64,000 nt of DNA from the NCBI GenBank assembly GCA_900766575.1, contig CAAFVW010000182.1, positions 1 to 64,000 on the forward strand. Direction: 5' to 3'. Numbering within the stretch: position 1 is the stretch's first letter; each line of letters starts with the position of its first letter. The position numbers were made by a program, and so were the translations under genes. This DNA is from Lachnospiraceae bacterium. Its GTDB lineage: Bacteria; Bacillota; Clostridia; Lachnospirales; Lachnospiraceae. Positions 16,990 to 25,495 of this stretch are shown piece after piece. Under the pieces are notes generated by a model. The model saw only the letters and a list, made by a program, of their open reading frames with translations. It had not been told where the DNA came from and did not search any database.

Positions 16990-17634
16990 CTATTTTTCAA
17001 AGATATCTGCGTTATTTTTCTTCTCGAAATCCTCTACATACTGGATGATCAGTTTTACAGTGCCTTCAATACCGAGGATACTGCTGTTGATGCAGAGATC
17101 GTAGCTGTCAGCCCTGCCCCACTTCTTGGAAGAATAATAATTGTAATAACTCTGACGCTGTTTATCCTTCTTGGTGATCATTTCTTTTGCCTTGGCTTCT
17201 GTCAGATCATATTTCGTCATGATCCGCTTCGTCTTCACATCATCATCGCCGAAAATAAACAGGTTGATGCAGTTCTTATAATCTGCCAGTGCATAATCCG
17301 CACAACGGCCAACAATAATGCAGGGGCCTTCATCTGCGATCTTCTTTATCGTATCAAACTGTGCAAGGAATACCTTGTGGCTGATCGGCATGTCTACAAA
17401 AGAGGATGCATTGTAACCGAAGGAATAAGTATCCATAACCAGATTGTACAGGAAGGAATTGGTAGGTCTCTCATCGTGATTCTGAATCATCTCCTCACAA
17501 AAACCACTTTCCTGTGCTGCTCTGGTAAGAAGTTCCTTATCGTAGCATTTGATTCCGAAATACTCTGCAACCTTTTCCCCGATCTCACGGCCTGCAGAAC
17601 CGAACTGACGTCCAATGGTAATAATCGTATTCAT
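16990..17634 (-). CDS. Cytidylate kinase-like P-loop protein (copy 2)
   Basis: 214-residue paralogue of the protein at 6478-7104. It has the P-loop GRQFGSAGREIG, a matching IIVGRCADYALADY block and the lid-like KKDKQRQSYYNYYSSKKWG. The family (Cytidylate_kin2) is common in Clostridia and its substrate is not established. MNTIITIGRQ at 17634 is the natural start; the Shine-Dalgarno is weak (GTGGGTG). It stands alone with its own promoter. Identity between the copies is moderate, so this is not a recent duplication. Confidence 0.8.
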   Translation of the reverse strand: MNTIITIGRQFGSAGREIGEKVAEYFGIKCYDKELLTRAAQESGFCEEMIQNHDERPTNSFLYNLVMDTYSFGYNASSFVDMPISHKVFLAQFDTIKKIADEGPCIIVGRCADYALADYKNCINLFIFGDDDVKTKRIMTKYDLTEAKAKEMITKKDKQRQSYYNYYSSKKWGRADSYDLCINSSILGIEGTVKLIIQYVEDFEKKNNADIFEK

Positions 17635-17685
17635 ACACACACCCACTTTCTGCTGAATTGAATAACTAGTATTTTTTGTATTTTC

Positions 17686-17714
17686 ATTATACGTGATATT
17701 TAACAAAAAATCAA
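17686..17714 (-). promoter_or_regulatory. Promoter of the second cytidylate kinase-like gene
   Basis: Minus-strand TTGATT (17709-17714), a 17-base spacer and TATAAT (17686-17691). Confidence 0.6.
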
Positions 17715-17741
17715 CCAATTATCAGTTTTTTTAGTTCTAAA

Positions 17742-18632
17742 TTAACAATTTTCGTGTGATGCATGCATTTTTTCCGCTATTTTCACACCTTCTTCTGTCT
17801 GTGCCAGACCACCCAATGCCGTCTCCCGCAGGGAAGCATCCATTTTATCTCCGACTTCTTTCATGGCATCCATGACCTGATCCGGTGGGATACGGCTTAC
17901 GATTCCTGCCATGGCCATATCCGCGCAGGCCATAGCATTCACAGTGCCGATCACATTTCTTTTCACACACGGAACTTCTACCAGTCCGGCCACCGGATCA
18001 CATACCAGTCCCAACAGATTCTTCATAGCCATGGCAGCAGCTGTGGCAATCTGTTCGCAGTTACCACCCTGCAGGTACGTCAATGCTCCGGCCGCCATGG
18101 AACTGGCTGCTCCGATTTCCGCCTGACAGCCACCCGCCGCGCCGCTGATGGAGGAACGTGTCGCTATGATCTGTCCGATTCCTGCCGCCACATACATTGC
18201 CTGCAGGATTCTCTCTGTATTCCGGCATCGTTTTTGAAAATAAGGGACCAGCACCGCCGGTAATACCCCACAGGCTCCCGCCGTAGGCGCTGCCACGATT
18301 CGTTTCATGCAGGCATTGGATTCTCCCATCTGCAAAGCCCCTGCGATACAGCCGTCCACATATTCTCCGCACAATGATTCTTTGCCGGTATTATTGGTAT
18401 ATTCTTCCATTCGTCTGCCGTCTCCGCCGACCAGCCCACTGGAAGACTTGAGGTTTCCTTCATAGGTAGCCGCTGCCAGAAGCATGGCATCCCAGGTATC
18501 CCGCATCTGTCCTATGCTGTCCTGCTCGGACACATTCCGCTCCGCCATATCATCTTCCAGAATCACCCGCCAGAATTCTTTTTCTTCCGCATGACATTTC
18601 TGCAATACCTGCTCAAATGACTGATAAGACAT
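17742..18632 (-). CDS. sdaAA: L-serine dehydratase, iron-sulfur alpha subunit
   Basis: Catalytic subunit converting L-serine to pyruvate and ammonia with an oxygen-sensitive [4Fe-4S] cluster. 296 residues. Candidate cluster cysteines lie in the conserved GACGVLPA, GGCQAEIG and GLVCDPVAG motifs, and the SSSGLVGGDG stretch is the substrate loop. GGAGG for this gene is formed by the last codons of sdaAB, one base away, so the subunits should be made together. Confidence 0.94.
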   Translation of the reverse strand: MSYQSFEQVLQKCHAEEKEFWRVILEDDMAERNVSEQDSIGQMRDTWDAMLLAAATYEGNLKSSSGLVGGDGRRMEEYTNNTGKESLCGEYVDGCIAGALQMGESNACMKRIVAAPTAGACGVLPAVLVPYFQKRCRNTERILQAMYVAAGIGQIIATRSSISGAAGGCQAEIGAASSMAAGALTYLQGGNCEQIATAAAMAMKNLLGLVCDPVAGLVEVPCVKRNVIGTVNAMACADMAMAGIVSRIPPDQVMDAMKEVGDKMDASLRETALGGLAQTEEGVKIAEKMHASHENC

Positions 18633-18633
18633 T

Positions 18634-19296
18634 CTAATCCTCCACGTTGATATAGGTTACTTTAATGATACCATCCAGTTGTTCCAGCCACTCCACAGAT
18701 TCCTCCGGCACCTCCTGATCTGTCTCTATGACCATGACCGCGTAGCCGCCGCGCTTGTCCCGATAGAGCTGCAGTGTGGCGATATTAACCTGTTTTTCTG
18801 CCAGCATAGTGGTCACCTGCGCCACATGTCCCGGCTGATCTACATTGTGTACGATCAGTGTGGGTTTTTCCGCAGAAAAATTCACTTCAATTCCGTCCAG
18901 TCTGGCAATCAGAATCCGACCCCCGCCGATAGAAGCCGCCTGAATCTCTATTTTTCGTCCATGCTCACCCGCCAGCCGAAGAACTGCCGTATTCGGATGT
19001 GCATCCTTCAGCGTAATATTGGAAAATTGAAATTCCATTCCGGCTTTTTTCGCCAGCTCAAAGCTGTCGGGAATCCGGATGTCATCCGGCCGCATTCCCA
19101 GAAGACCTGCGATCAGTGCTTTGTCTGTTCCATGGCCAATTCCTGTAGTAGCAAAGGAACCATGCAGAAAGATCTGTGCCTTCACTACATGGTCCTGAAG
19201 TAATTTTCCTGAAATATAGCCGATTCTGACTGCTCCCGCAGTATGGGAACTGCTGGGGCCGACCATAACAGGTCCCAAAATATCAAACAAATTCAT
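18634..19296 (-). CDS. sdaAB: L-serine dehydratase, beta subunit
   Basis: Partner of the alpha subunit, 220 residues. The N-terminal serine-dehydratase beta domain opens MNLFDILGPVMVGPSSSHTA. A C-terminal ACT domain (about 148-220, TLIVHNVDQPGHVAQVTTML) may bind serine or another ligand. The start at 19296 is fixed by GAGG six bases upstream. It precedes sdaAA and follows rluD by 44 bases. Confidence 0.94.
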   Translation of the reverse strand: MNLFDILGPVMVGPSSSHTAGAVRIGYISGKLLQDHVVKAQIFLHGSFATTGIGHGTDKALIAGLLGMRPDDIRIPDSFELAKKAGMEFQFSNITLKDAHPNTAVLRLAGEHGRKIEIQAASIGGGRILIARLDGIEVNFSAEKPTLIVHNVDQPGHVAQVTTMLAEKQVNIATLQLYRDKRGGYAVMVIETDQEVPEESVEWLEQLDGIIKVTYINVED

Positions 19297-19340
19297 AAAC
19301 GCCTCATTTCTGCGCAAAAAACAAACTGTCACGCCCATTT

Positions 19341-20252
19341 TCACGCCAACACAGCCAGAAGATGTTCAAAATACTCCGGCAGGGGGGCATCAATCTCCAG
19401 ATATTCCCCGGTCGTAGGATGTATAAATCCCAAAGTCTTCGCATGGAGTGTCTGCCCCTGTAATTTAAAAGGACATTTTCTGTTGGAATACACCTCATCC
19501 CCCAGAAGCGGATGACCAATGCTGGCCATATGCACGCGGATCTGATGAGTTCTCCCGGTCTCCAGCACACATTCTATATAAGTATATCCCTGAAATCTCT
19601 GTAATACCCGGTAATGCGTCACCGCACGTTTCCCATTCTGATGATTCACCGCCATCTTCTTCCGGTCCGTAGGATGCCTGCCGATGGGCTGATCCACCGT
19701 GCCTTCCTCCTGCTGTAACTCTCCATAGCAAATAGCCCGGTATCTGCGGTTAATGGAATGTTCCTTCAACTGCTCCGCAATGCATCTGTGGGCCTTATCA
19801 TTTTTGCAGGCAATAACAGAGCCTGTAGTGTCTCTGTCGATACGATGTACAATGCCGGGGCGCAATACCCCGTTGATTCCGGACAACTCCTTCCCGCAAT
19901 GATACATCAGCGCATTGACCAACGTACCGCTATAATGCCCCGCCGCCGGATGCACTACCATGCCCTTGGGCTTGTTCACCACGATCAGATCCGGATCCTC
20001 ATACAAAATATCCAATGGAATATTCTCCGGTTCAATATCCGGTTCCACAGACTCCGGAACAGAGAACACCACCTCATCCTCACATCTGACACGATAGCTT
20101 CCCTTCACCGGTTTTCCATTTACGAGAACGTTTCCGTCCTTGATCAGCTTCTGGATAAACGAGCGGGACAGTTGCTCCACAAACAGGCTCATACACTTAT
20201 CGATCCGTTCGTCTTCCATTTCTTCCGCTATCTGAAATCGGAGTTCTTCCAT
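19341..20252 (-). CDS. rluD: RluD-type 23S rRNA pseudouridine synthase
   Basis: 303 residues with an N-terminal S4 RNA-binding domain (about 14-75) and a pseudouridine synthase domain. The catalytic Asp is in HRIDRDTTG near residue 138. ETGRTHQIRVHMASIGHPL is the conserved RluA-family motif. Members modify helix 69 or nearby 23S sites; the exact target is inferred from the family and from its place after lspA, as in B. subtilis ylyB. The start overlaps the lspA stop (TAATG). Confidence 0.92.
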   Translation of the reverse strand: MEELRFQIAEEMEDERIDKCMSLFVEQLSRSFIQKLIKDGNVLVNGKPVKGSYRVRCEDEVVFSVPESVEPDIEPENIPLDILYEDPDLIVVNKPKGMVVHPAAGHYSGTLVNALMYHCGKELSGINGVLRPGIVHRIDRDTTGSVIACKNDKAHRCIAEQLKEHSINRRYRAICYGELQQEEGTVDQPIGRHPTDRKKMAVNHQNGKRAVTHYRVLQRFQGYTYIECVLETGRTHQIRVHMASIGHPLLGDEVYSNRKCPFKLQGQTLHAKTLGFIHPTTGEYLEIDAPLPEYFEHLLAVLA

Positions 20253-20791
20253 TATTTCTTCTCCCGATGACGATTCTGCTTAAAGTTCAAAAATTCCAGA
20301 TCCTTTTCCTTGTATACAAACAGGAACAGAATAAACAAGCCAATCGTGGCCACCACCACGTAAATATCTGCCACATTAAAAATCGGATAATTGATCAGTA
20401 CGAAGGATATGAAATCCACCACATAATCCAGCCGGAATCTGTCGATCATATTGCCGATACCACCGGCAATGATTACGGCAAGAAGAACATGGACAATGCG
20501 GAACTTTTTCTGTTCCGGAAGCTTTAACAGGAAAAACAGCAGCACCGCCAGAAACACAATTCCCACAAGCAGAATAAATACCTTCTGATTCTGCAGCATA
20601 CCGAATGCAGACCCTCTGTTCTCCAGATATTGCAGTTCCAACACTCCGTCAATAATAACATAGGCCGGCTGATTCTTCAGATGTACCACCGCCAGATGCT
20701 TGGTAAACTGGTCCAGCACCAATAACACCGCAGCGATCAGCGCATCTATGATCAGCATAACCGCACGACTATTTTTCTTTTCCTTATTCAT
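20252..20791 (-). CDS. lspA: Lipoprotein signal peptidase (SPase II)
   Basis: Membrane aspartyl protease that removes signal peptides from prolipoproteins such as LivK and DacF in this window. 179 residues, four transmembrane segments. The catalytic Asp pair lies in GNMIDRF and NVADIYVV; the conserved ENRGSAFGML is present. The ATG at 20791 lies inside aroB (ATGAATAA overlap). The charged C-terminal tail is longer than in most homologues. Confidence 0.94.
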   Translation of the reverse strand: MNKEKKNSRAVMLIIDALIAAVLLVLDQFTKHLAVVHLKNQPAYVIIDGVLELQYLENRGSAFGMLQNQKVFILLVGIVFLAVLLFFLLKLPEQKKFRIVHVLLAVIIAGGIGNMIDRFRLDYVVDFISFVLINYPIFNVADIYVVVATIGLFILFLFVYKEKDLEFLNFKQNRHREKK

Positions 20792-21893
20792 GGGCGTCCT
20801 CTTCACTAAAATTGATTTCTTCAATAGCAGCCAGGATTTCTTCATCGGTGACGGTTCTGTCGATGACTGCTTTTCCGATCTTCTTGAGCAGAATGAATTT
20901 GATCGTTCCTGCTTCCATCTTTTTATCGGATTTGGTGAGCTTCAAAATCTCCTCAGGATCAATGTTGTCTACAGAGATCGGCAGATAAAACGGTACAAAC
21001 ATATCCCGGATCTCATAAAATTCTTCCATACTTAACATTTCCTTTTTCCAGGAAATATAAGCAGCGGCAACCGTACCCAGAGCTACACATTCACCGTGAT
21101 ACAGTTCAAAGTTTTTATACTTTTCGATGGCATGTCCGATGGTATGTCCCAGATTCAAAAGAGCCCGGTCGCCCTGTTCGGCAGGATCCTTCTCCACCAC
21201 CATTTTCTTGATGGAACAGGTACGGATCACCATTTCCTCCAGCGTATTCAGATCCCGTTCGCAGATCTCATACATATTCTCGATCAGCCATTCATAAAAC
21301 GGTGCATCCTTGATCAAGGCAGATTTCATTACTTCCGCAAATCCGGAGTAGAACTGTCTCTCTTCCAGCGTCTTTAGCACTGACAGATTCATATAAACCA
21401 GTCGGGGCATTTTAAAAGCTCCCACCATATTTTTGTAACTGTCGAAATCTACGCCGGTTTTACCGCCGATAGAGCTGTCCGCCTGTGCTAACAGTGTGGT
21501 AGGAATCTGTACAAAGTCAATTCCTCTCAGATAGGTGGCTGCCACGAAACCAGTCAGGTCCCCGGTGACTCCGCCGCCCAGGGCAAGCAGCATATCCTTT
21601 CTGTCAAACCCTTCTTCGATCAGAAAACGGTACACATCTTTCACAGTATCCAGATTCTTATGCTCTTCGCCTGCCGGGAAAACATATTTTACAGCACTGC
21701 GGCATTTCCCCTGTATCAGCTCCAGAACCCTTGCTCCATACAGTTCATCCACTCTGGAATCCGTCACAATGCATAATCTCTTCTCAGCAGCGCCAAGCTC
21801 TGCCAGTTCTTCCCACAAGCCGTCAAATGACTGCAGGAGCACAATATCATAGCAAGGCTTTTTGTTATAAAGCACCGGTAATCTCTGTGCCAT
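20784..21893 (-). CDS. aroB: 3-dehydroquinate synthase
   Basis: Second step of the shikimate pathway: cyclises DAHP to 3-dehydroquinate with NAD and a divalent metal. 369 residues. Hallmarks: GGGVTGDLTGFVAATYLRG (NAD and substrate loop), KTGVDF, and metal-binding Glu/His in LNLGHTIGHAIE and LYHGECVALG. The ATG at 21893 is preferred over a GTG at 21902 because AAGGG lies eight bases before it. The 3' end overlaps lspA. Confidence 0.95.
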   Translation of the reverse strand: MAQRLPVLYNKKPCYDIVLLQSFDGLWEELAELGAAEKRLCIVTDSRVDELYGARVLELIQGKCRSAVKYVFPAGEEHKNLDTVKDVYRFLIEEGFDRKDMLLALGGGVTGDLTGFVAATYLRGIDFVQIPTTLLAQADSSIGGKTGVDFDSYKNMVGAFKMPRLVYMNLSVLKTLEERQFYSGFAEVMKSALIKDAPFYEWLIENMYEICERDLNTLEEMVIRTCSIKKMVVEKDPAEQGDRALLNLGHTIGHAIEKYKNFELYHGECVALGTVAAAYISWKKEMLSMEEFYEIRDMFVPFYLPISVDNIDPEEILKLTKSDKKMEAGTIKFILLKKIGKAVIDRTVTDEEILAAIEEINFSEEDAHE

Positions 21894-21906
21894 GTTCTTC
21901 ACCCTT

Positions 21907-21923
21907 CAGTTCCTCAGGAACTG
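21907..21923. repeat. Short perfect palindrome in the aroB leader
   Basis: CAGTTCCT-C-AGGAACTG, eight-base arms around one base. It lies immediately upstream of the aroB Shine-Dalgarno. It may be an operator or an RNA hairpin; no factor is suggested by sequence. Confidence 0.5.
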
Positions 21924-21960
21924 TTCTTTCTTGTAATATTTATTCTGTCTGTTTTTAAAA

Positions 21961-21988
21961 AACTTCCTGCAGTCACCCGCAGGAAGTT
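21961..21988 (-). terminator. Terminator of the HlyD-yggS-sepF unit
   Basis: 10-bp stem AACTTCCTGC/GCAGGAAGTT with an eight-base loop, six bases after the sepF stop and followed by a T-run on the minus strand. Confidence 0.85.
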
Positions 21989-21994
21989 ATCTTC

Positions 21995-22531
21995 TTATGA
22001 CATTCCGTTATTAATAGGCATTTCAAAGGATCCGGCCCCACCGAATATATCCTGAAAATCACCGGAGATATCTACGCTGGCCGGTGTGATAATAAATATA
22101 TAATGCGATATTTTCTGCAAATTGCCAGAAATCGCAAAACAGGAACCAGAAGTAAAATCAATGATTCTCTGTGCCACATCCACATCAAGACCTTCCAGAT
22201 TCAGCACGACAGTACGATTCGCCAGCAATGTCTCTGTAATCTCCCTGGCATCCTCCACGGAAGTAGGTTTGATCACGCAGACCTCCATACCGGTTCCGGG
22301 CATCTTCCTGGTCACGGTGCGATGGATCGGAGTTACCTTGGGCTGTGCGGAACGCTTGCCCTTCTCTTCCGGCTCATCGTCTTCCTGTGCCTGCTGTCTG
22401 TTCTTGGGAGCGCTGAACTTTTTCACCGGTTCTACTTCTTCCTCATCGTCCAGATAATCATCATCATAGAAACCTTCATCTTCTTCATCGTTCAGTTTCA
22501 TATAATTCAGAAACTTATCCATTACACCCAT
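21995..22531 (-). CDS. sepF: Cell division protein SepF
   Basis: Membrane-binding FtsZ anchor of Gram-positive bacteria. 178 residues: an N-terminal amphipathic segment (MGVMDKFLNYMKL), a very acidic linker (about 15-60), and the SepF/DUF552 domain (about 80-165) with the NRTVVLNLEGLD and RIIDFTSGSCFAISG hallmarks. AAGGAG precedes the start. It follows yggS, as in the ylmEF arrangement of Bacillus. Confidence 0.94.
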   Translation of the reverse strand: MGVMDKFLNYMKLNDEEDEGFYDDDYLDDEEEVEPVKKFSAPKNRQQAQEDDEPEEKGKRSAQPKVTPIHRTVTRKMPGTGMEVCVIKPTSVEDAREITETLLANRTVVLNLEGLDVDVAQRIIDFTSGSCFAISGNLQKISHYIFIITPASVDISGDFQDIFGGAGSFEMPINNGMS

Positions 22532-22561
22532 TGTTGCGTGTCTCCTTTATTTGATATCATT

Positions 22562-23290
22562 CTAAATCGTCTTACTGTAATCCCTCTCACCGAAGATACC
22601 GGTTCCCACTCTTACAATCGTAGAACCTTCCTGCGCTGCCACCATATAATCACCGGTCATTCCCATGGAAAGAATATTCATAGAAACATTATCAATGTTT
22701 TTATTTCCGATGTCAACAGCTAATTGTCTAAGTTTCTGAAAATAAACCCTGTTTTCTTCCGGATTCTCCACATAAGGAGCAATCATCATAAGTCCCCTGA
22801 TATGAATCCCCGGCAATACGGCAATCTCCCGGATCAGTGCAGCCGTTTCTTCCACCGTAGTGCCAAACTTACTCTCCTCCTGTGCCACATTTACTTCAAT
22901 CAGGATATTGACCTCCACCTGCTTTTTCACGGCTTCTCTGCTGATTTCTTCTGCCAGGCGCAGGCTGTCCACACTGTGGATCAGATATACCTTGTCAACA
23001 ATGTACTTCACCTTATTGCGCTGTAAATGTCCGATCATGTGCCACCGGATATCCGAAGGCATCTGCGGAATCTTATCCACCAGCTCCTGTACCTTGTTCT
23101 CCCCGAAATCTCTGGCTCCTGCACGGTAAACATCCATCAGCATATCCACCGGTTTGGTCTTGCTGACCGCGAGGAGGGTTACTTCCTGCTCCGATCTTCC
23201 GGCCTTTTCGCAGGCTTTTCTGACATTTTCTTTTACATTTTTATAATTCTGCGCCAGTTCTGCGCTCTGTGCTGTCTCTTCTGTTTCCAT
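22562..23290 (-). CDS. yggS: YggS family PLP homeostasis protein
   Basis: Pyridoxal-phosphate-binding protein (YlmE/PROSC family) that buffers vitamin B6 and affects amino-acid balance; no enzymatic reaction is proven. 242 residues. The PLP lysine is in LLAVSKTKP near residue 46. FGENKVQEL, WHMIGHLQRNK and LSMGMTGDYMVA are family signatures. It precedes sepF by about 30 bases. Confidence 0.94.
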   Translation of the reverse strand: METEETAQSAELAQNYKNVKENVRKACEKAGRSEQEVTLLAVSKTKPVDMLMDVYRAGARDFGENKVQELVDKIPQMPSDIRWHMIGHLQRNKVKYIVDKVYLIHSVDSLRLAEEISREAVKKQVEVNILIEVNVAQEESKFGTTVEETAALIREIAVLPGIHIRGLMMIAPYVENPEENRVYFQKLRQLAVDIGNKNIDNVSMNILSMGMTGDYMVAAQEGSTIVRVGTGIFGERDYSKTI

Positions 23291-23308
23291 TAAGATCCGC
23301 CATCCTTT

Positions 23309-24898
23309 CTATGATCCCTGGGATTCCGGAGAGTTTTCCGGTTCCTGAGTATTCTCTGTCATTTCTTCGGAACTCTCCTCCGTCTGGGACGGTTCTGTAC
23401 TTTCCGGTACGTCTTCCTCCGACGATGTTTCCACCGGTTCTGTTGCCACAACGCTGTCCGGGGAAGTGCCTGTTTTCACAGTATCCGTTTTCCGGATGTT
23501 GGTAATGATCTGGTCATCGGATACCGCAGAGCCATCCAATACAATATAGTCATATACATTCAGACCATAGGTCGTATTTGCTTTTACAATAGCGTATTCA
23601 TCGTTCTGATACAGGATATTGATCTGCTTGAAATCCGCATATCCTTTATTCACGTTATATACGCCGATCAGGGTTGCCCGTTTGCTTACGGTATACGTTC
23701 CCTGACTGTTCTGCTTATACAGGATGTCGCCGGCCTTTAATACCGAAGCATCCATATAATATTGTTTTTCTGTCTCGTCATAACTATAGGGCTCTGTTTC
23801 CACAAACTCGCTGGAAATATTACCGTTATCCAGGTAACACTGCCGGATTACGCCCTGTTTTCCCGTATCATCGTTCGTTGTGACAAAATCCTCATCGACC
23901 AGGAAAAATTCTTTTTCAACGATAGAGGAATTCGGGATTTTCAATCCGGTCTCATCATTCAGGATCAATTCAATATCCAGGAATCGATCTGACACAAAAG
24001 TCACCATGGAATTGGTAAAGCTGAGTGCCAGGAAGGTGTTGCCGTCACTTCCGGTAAGCAGCTTCGCCTGCCCCCAGGATTCGTATTGGTTCTTCAAAAA
24101 CCGTACCTTCACATAATCTTCCTGCTGGATCTCAGCGCCGCGCTCAGCATCAACCGGAATGACCACCGACCAGTTTTCATCCGTAGAAAGCTTGTACACC
24201 GGATCTCCTACCGCCATCAGTTCATTCCCCAGCATCTGCTTTTTTTCATAATTCTTGTCGTCGAATACTTCCTGAGTAACTCCGTCCACCGTCAGATTTT
24301 CATAGCCATCTGTCCAGTAGGCCACAATTCCCGTTGTGGGGGCATAGCAGAAATTCACGATATTAGCTGTTGCACCACTGTTGCCGTTTTCAATGCTTTG
24401 CAGCATATTCACATTGGCCAGTTTTAACACCGTATTTTTTAAAGAGTATTTAAAATCATAGGTATTCTCATAATTTCTGTCATCATACCCATGCATAAAA
24501 TTCACGATTTCATTCCGGAATTCCGAGAGCTCCTGATTACTCAAGGTATTCTCTCCAAGGCTGGCGTCTTCCAGTTCCTCGTTCAGCCGTCCCGTCTCAT
24601 CCACGATATAGACCGTATCTCCCTTGGCAACTCTCTCCCCTTCTCTGGCATAGAAATTCACATAACCGGCGGTATCCGTATTCACTACTTCTTCCGTGCG
24701 TATCGCCACACCCCGGTAAATATTGTTGGTAGCCAGGGAACCTTCCGTTACTTCATACCGCACAATATGATCTGTCTGGAAATACATGACCACACAAATG
24801 ATCACATAGATAAAAATAGCTCCGAAAATGAGCATACCGATATTGAGGTTCAAAGGTTTTCTGTATTTTTTTACTTTCTGCTGTTTCCGCTCTGCCAC
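23309..24898 (-). CDS. HlyD-like membrane protein
   Basis: 529 residues: a short basic cytoplasmic N terminus, one transmembrane helix (about 20-40), then a large extracytoplasmic part with barrel-sandwich/HlyD-like segments (for example AGYVNFYAREGERVAKGDTVYIV) and a disordered C-terminal tail rich in Glu, Ser, Pro and Thr (about 460-529). It starts at GTG with AGGAGG before it. HlyD proteins usually act as adaptors for exporters, but no ABC or MFS exporter is nearby. Being upstream of yggS-sepF, it may instead have an envelope or division role; this is inference from position. Confidence 0.75.
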   Translation of the reverse strand: MAERKQQKVKKYRKPLNLNIGMLIFGAIFIYVIICVVMYFQTDHIVRYEVTEGSLATNNIYRGVAIRTEEVVNTDTAGYVNFYAREGERVAKGDTVYIVDETGRLNEELEDASLGENTLSNQELSEFRNEIVNFMHGYDDRNYENTYDFKYSLKNTVLKLANVNMLQSIENGNSGATANIVNFCYAPTTGIVAYWTDGYENLTVDGVTQEVFDDKNYEKKQMLGNELMAVGDPVYKLSTDENWSVVIPVDAERGAEIQQEDYVKVRFLKNQYESWGQAKLLTGSDGNTFLALSFTNSMVTFVSDRFLDIELILNDETGLKIPNSSIVEKEFFLVDEDFVTTNDDTGKQGVIRQCYLDNGNISSEFVETEPYSYDETEKQYYMDASVLKAGDILYKQNSQGTYTVSKRATLIGVYNVNKGYADFKQINILYQNDEYAIVKANTTYGLNVYDYIVLDGSAVSDDQIITNIRKTDTVKTGTSPDSVVATEPVETSSEEDVPESTEPSQTEESSEEMTENTQEPENSPESQGS

Positions 24899-24929
24899 AA
24901 GAAAACCTCCTTTCCTCTCCCTTACATTT

Positions 24930-24960
24930 GAGAAGCCCCGGTTGGCATCCGAGGCTTCTC
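24930..24960 (-). terminator. Hairpin after the P-loop protein gene
   Basis: GAGAAGCC (24930-24937) pairs with GGCTTCTC (24953-24960), extended by three more pairs after a mismatch. There is no clear T-run, so termination is only probable. Confidence 0.5.
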
Positions 24961-24987
24961 ATACGTGAAAACTATAATTCGTTCTTC

Positions 24988-25407
24988 TTACAAAGACACA
25001 ATGATTTTATCCTTTACAGACTCCGGCAATTCGGATTCATCCATGGATACACTGAGGATAAAATCTACCTGGAAAAATGTGCTCATTCTGTCCAGCTTCT
25101 CCACTACTGCGGAAATATCCTTGCCTTCCAAAGCTGCGATCTTCAGAAAGCTGTCAAAATACATCTGCTCCAGATCATGATCCTGAGAAATAATACCGCA
25201 CACGAATCCTAAGAATTCGCTTTCGTTCTCAATCATGTAACGGGAAACGTCAATCAGACGCACCTTGTTGTTCAGTTCATACATGTGCTTCGTACTTTTG
25301 TCCAGATATACGATACTTCCCGAAATATCCTTTACCTCGCTGTTTACTTTGTCCAACAGCTGTTTTGTCTTGCCCTTACCCTTTTTGCCTACAATCAACT
25401 GAACCAT
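24988..25407 (-). CDS. Small P-loop protein, function unknown
   Basis: 139 residues with a Walker A motif right at the N terminus (GKKGKGKTK, residues 7-15) and LDKVN after it. The rest is not a recognised NTPase family: no clear Walker B beyond the hydrophobic IVYLDKST and FILSVS strands. AGGAGG precedes the ATG. It is expressed from its own promoter in the gap after dacF. I do not recognise a function. Confidence 0.7.
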   Translation of the reverse strand: MVQLIVGKKGKGKTKQLLDKVNSEVKDISGSIVYLDKSTKHMYELNNKVRLIDVSRYMIENESEFLGFVCGIISQDHDLEQMYFDSFLKIAALEGKDISAVVEKLDRMSTFFQVDFILSVSMDESELPESVKDKIIVSL

Positions 25408-25463
25408 TGGTGTAACCCTCCTGTCGTAAAATTTATAGGAACTTCACGCAACCTATTTACTTT

Positions 25464-25492
25464 ATTATAGTTGATATATCCCCAAAAAACAA
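25464..25492 (-). promoter_or_regulatory. Promoter of the small P-loop protein gene
   Basis: Minus-strand TTGTTT (25487-25492), a 17-base spacer and TATAAT (25464-25469), in the gap after dacF. Confidence 0.5.
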
Positions 25493-25495
25493 CAG

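Noticed and set aside
20784..20791. Frameshift at the aroB-lspA junction
   Set aside because: The eight-base overlap (ATGAATAA) is a normal coupled junction, and both proteins are full length.
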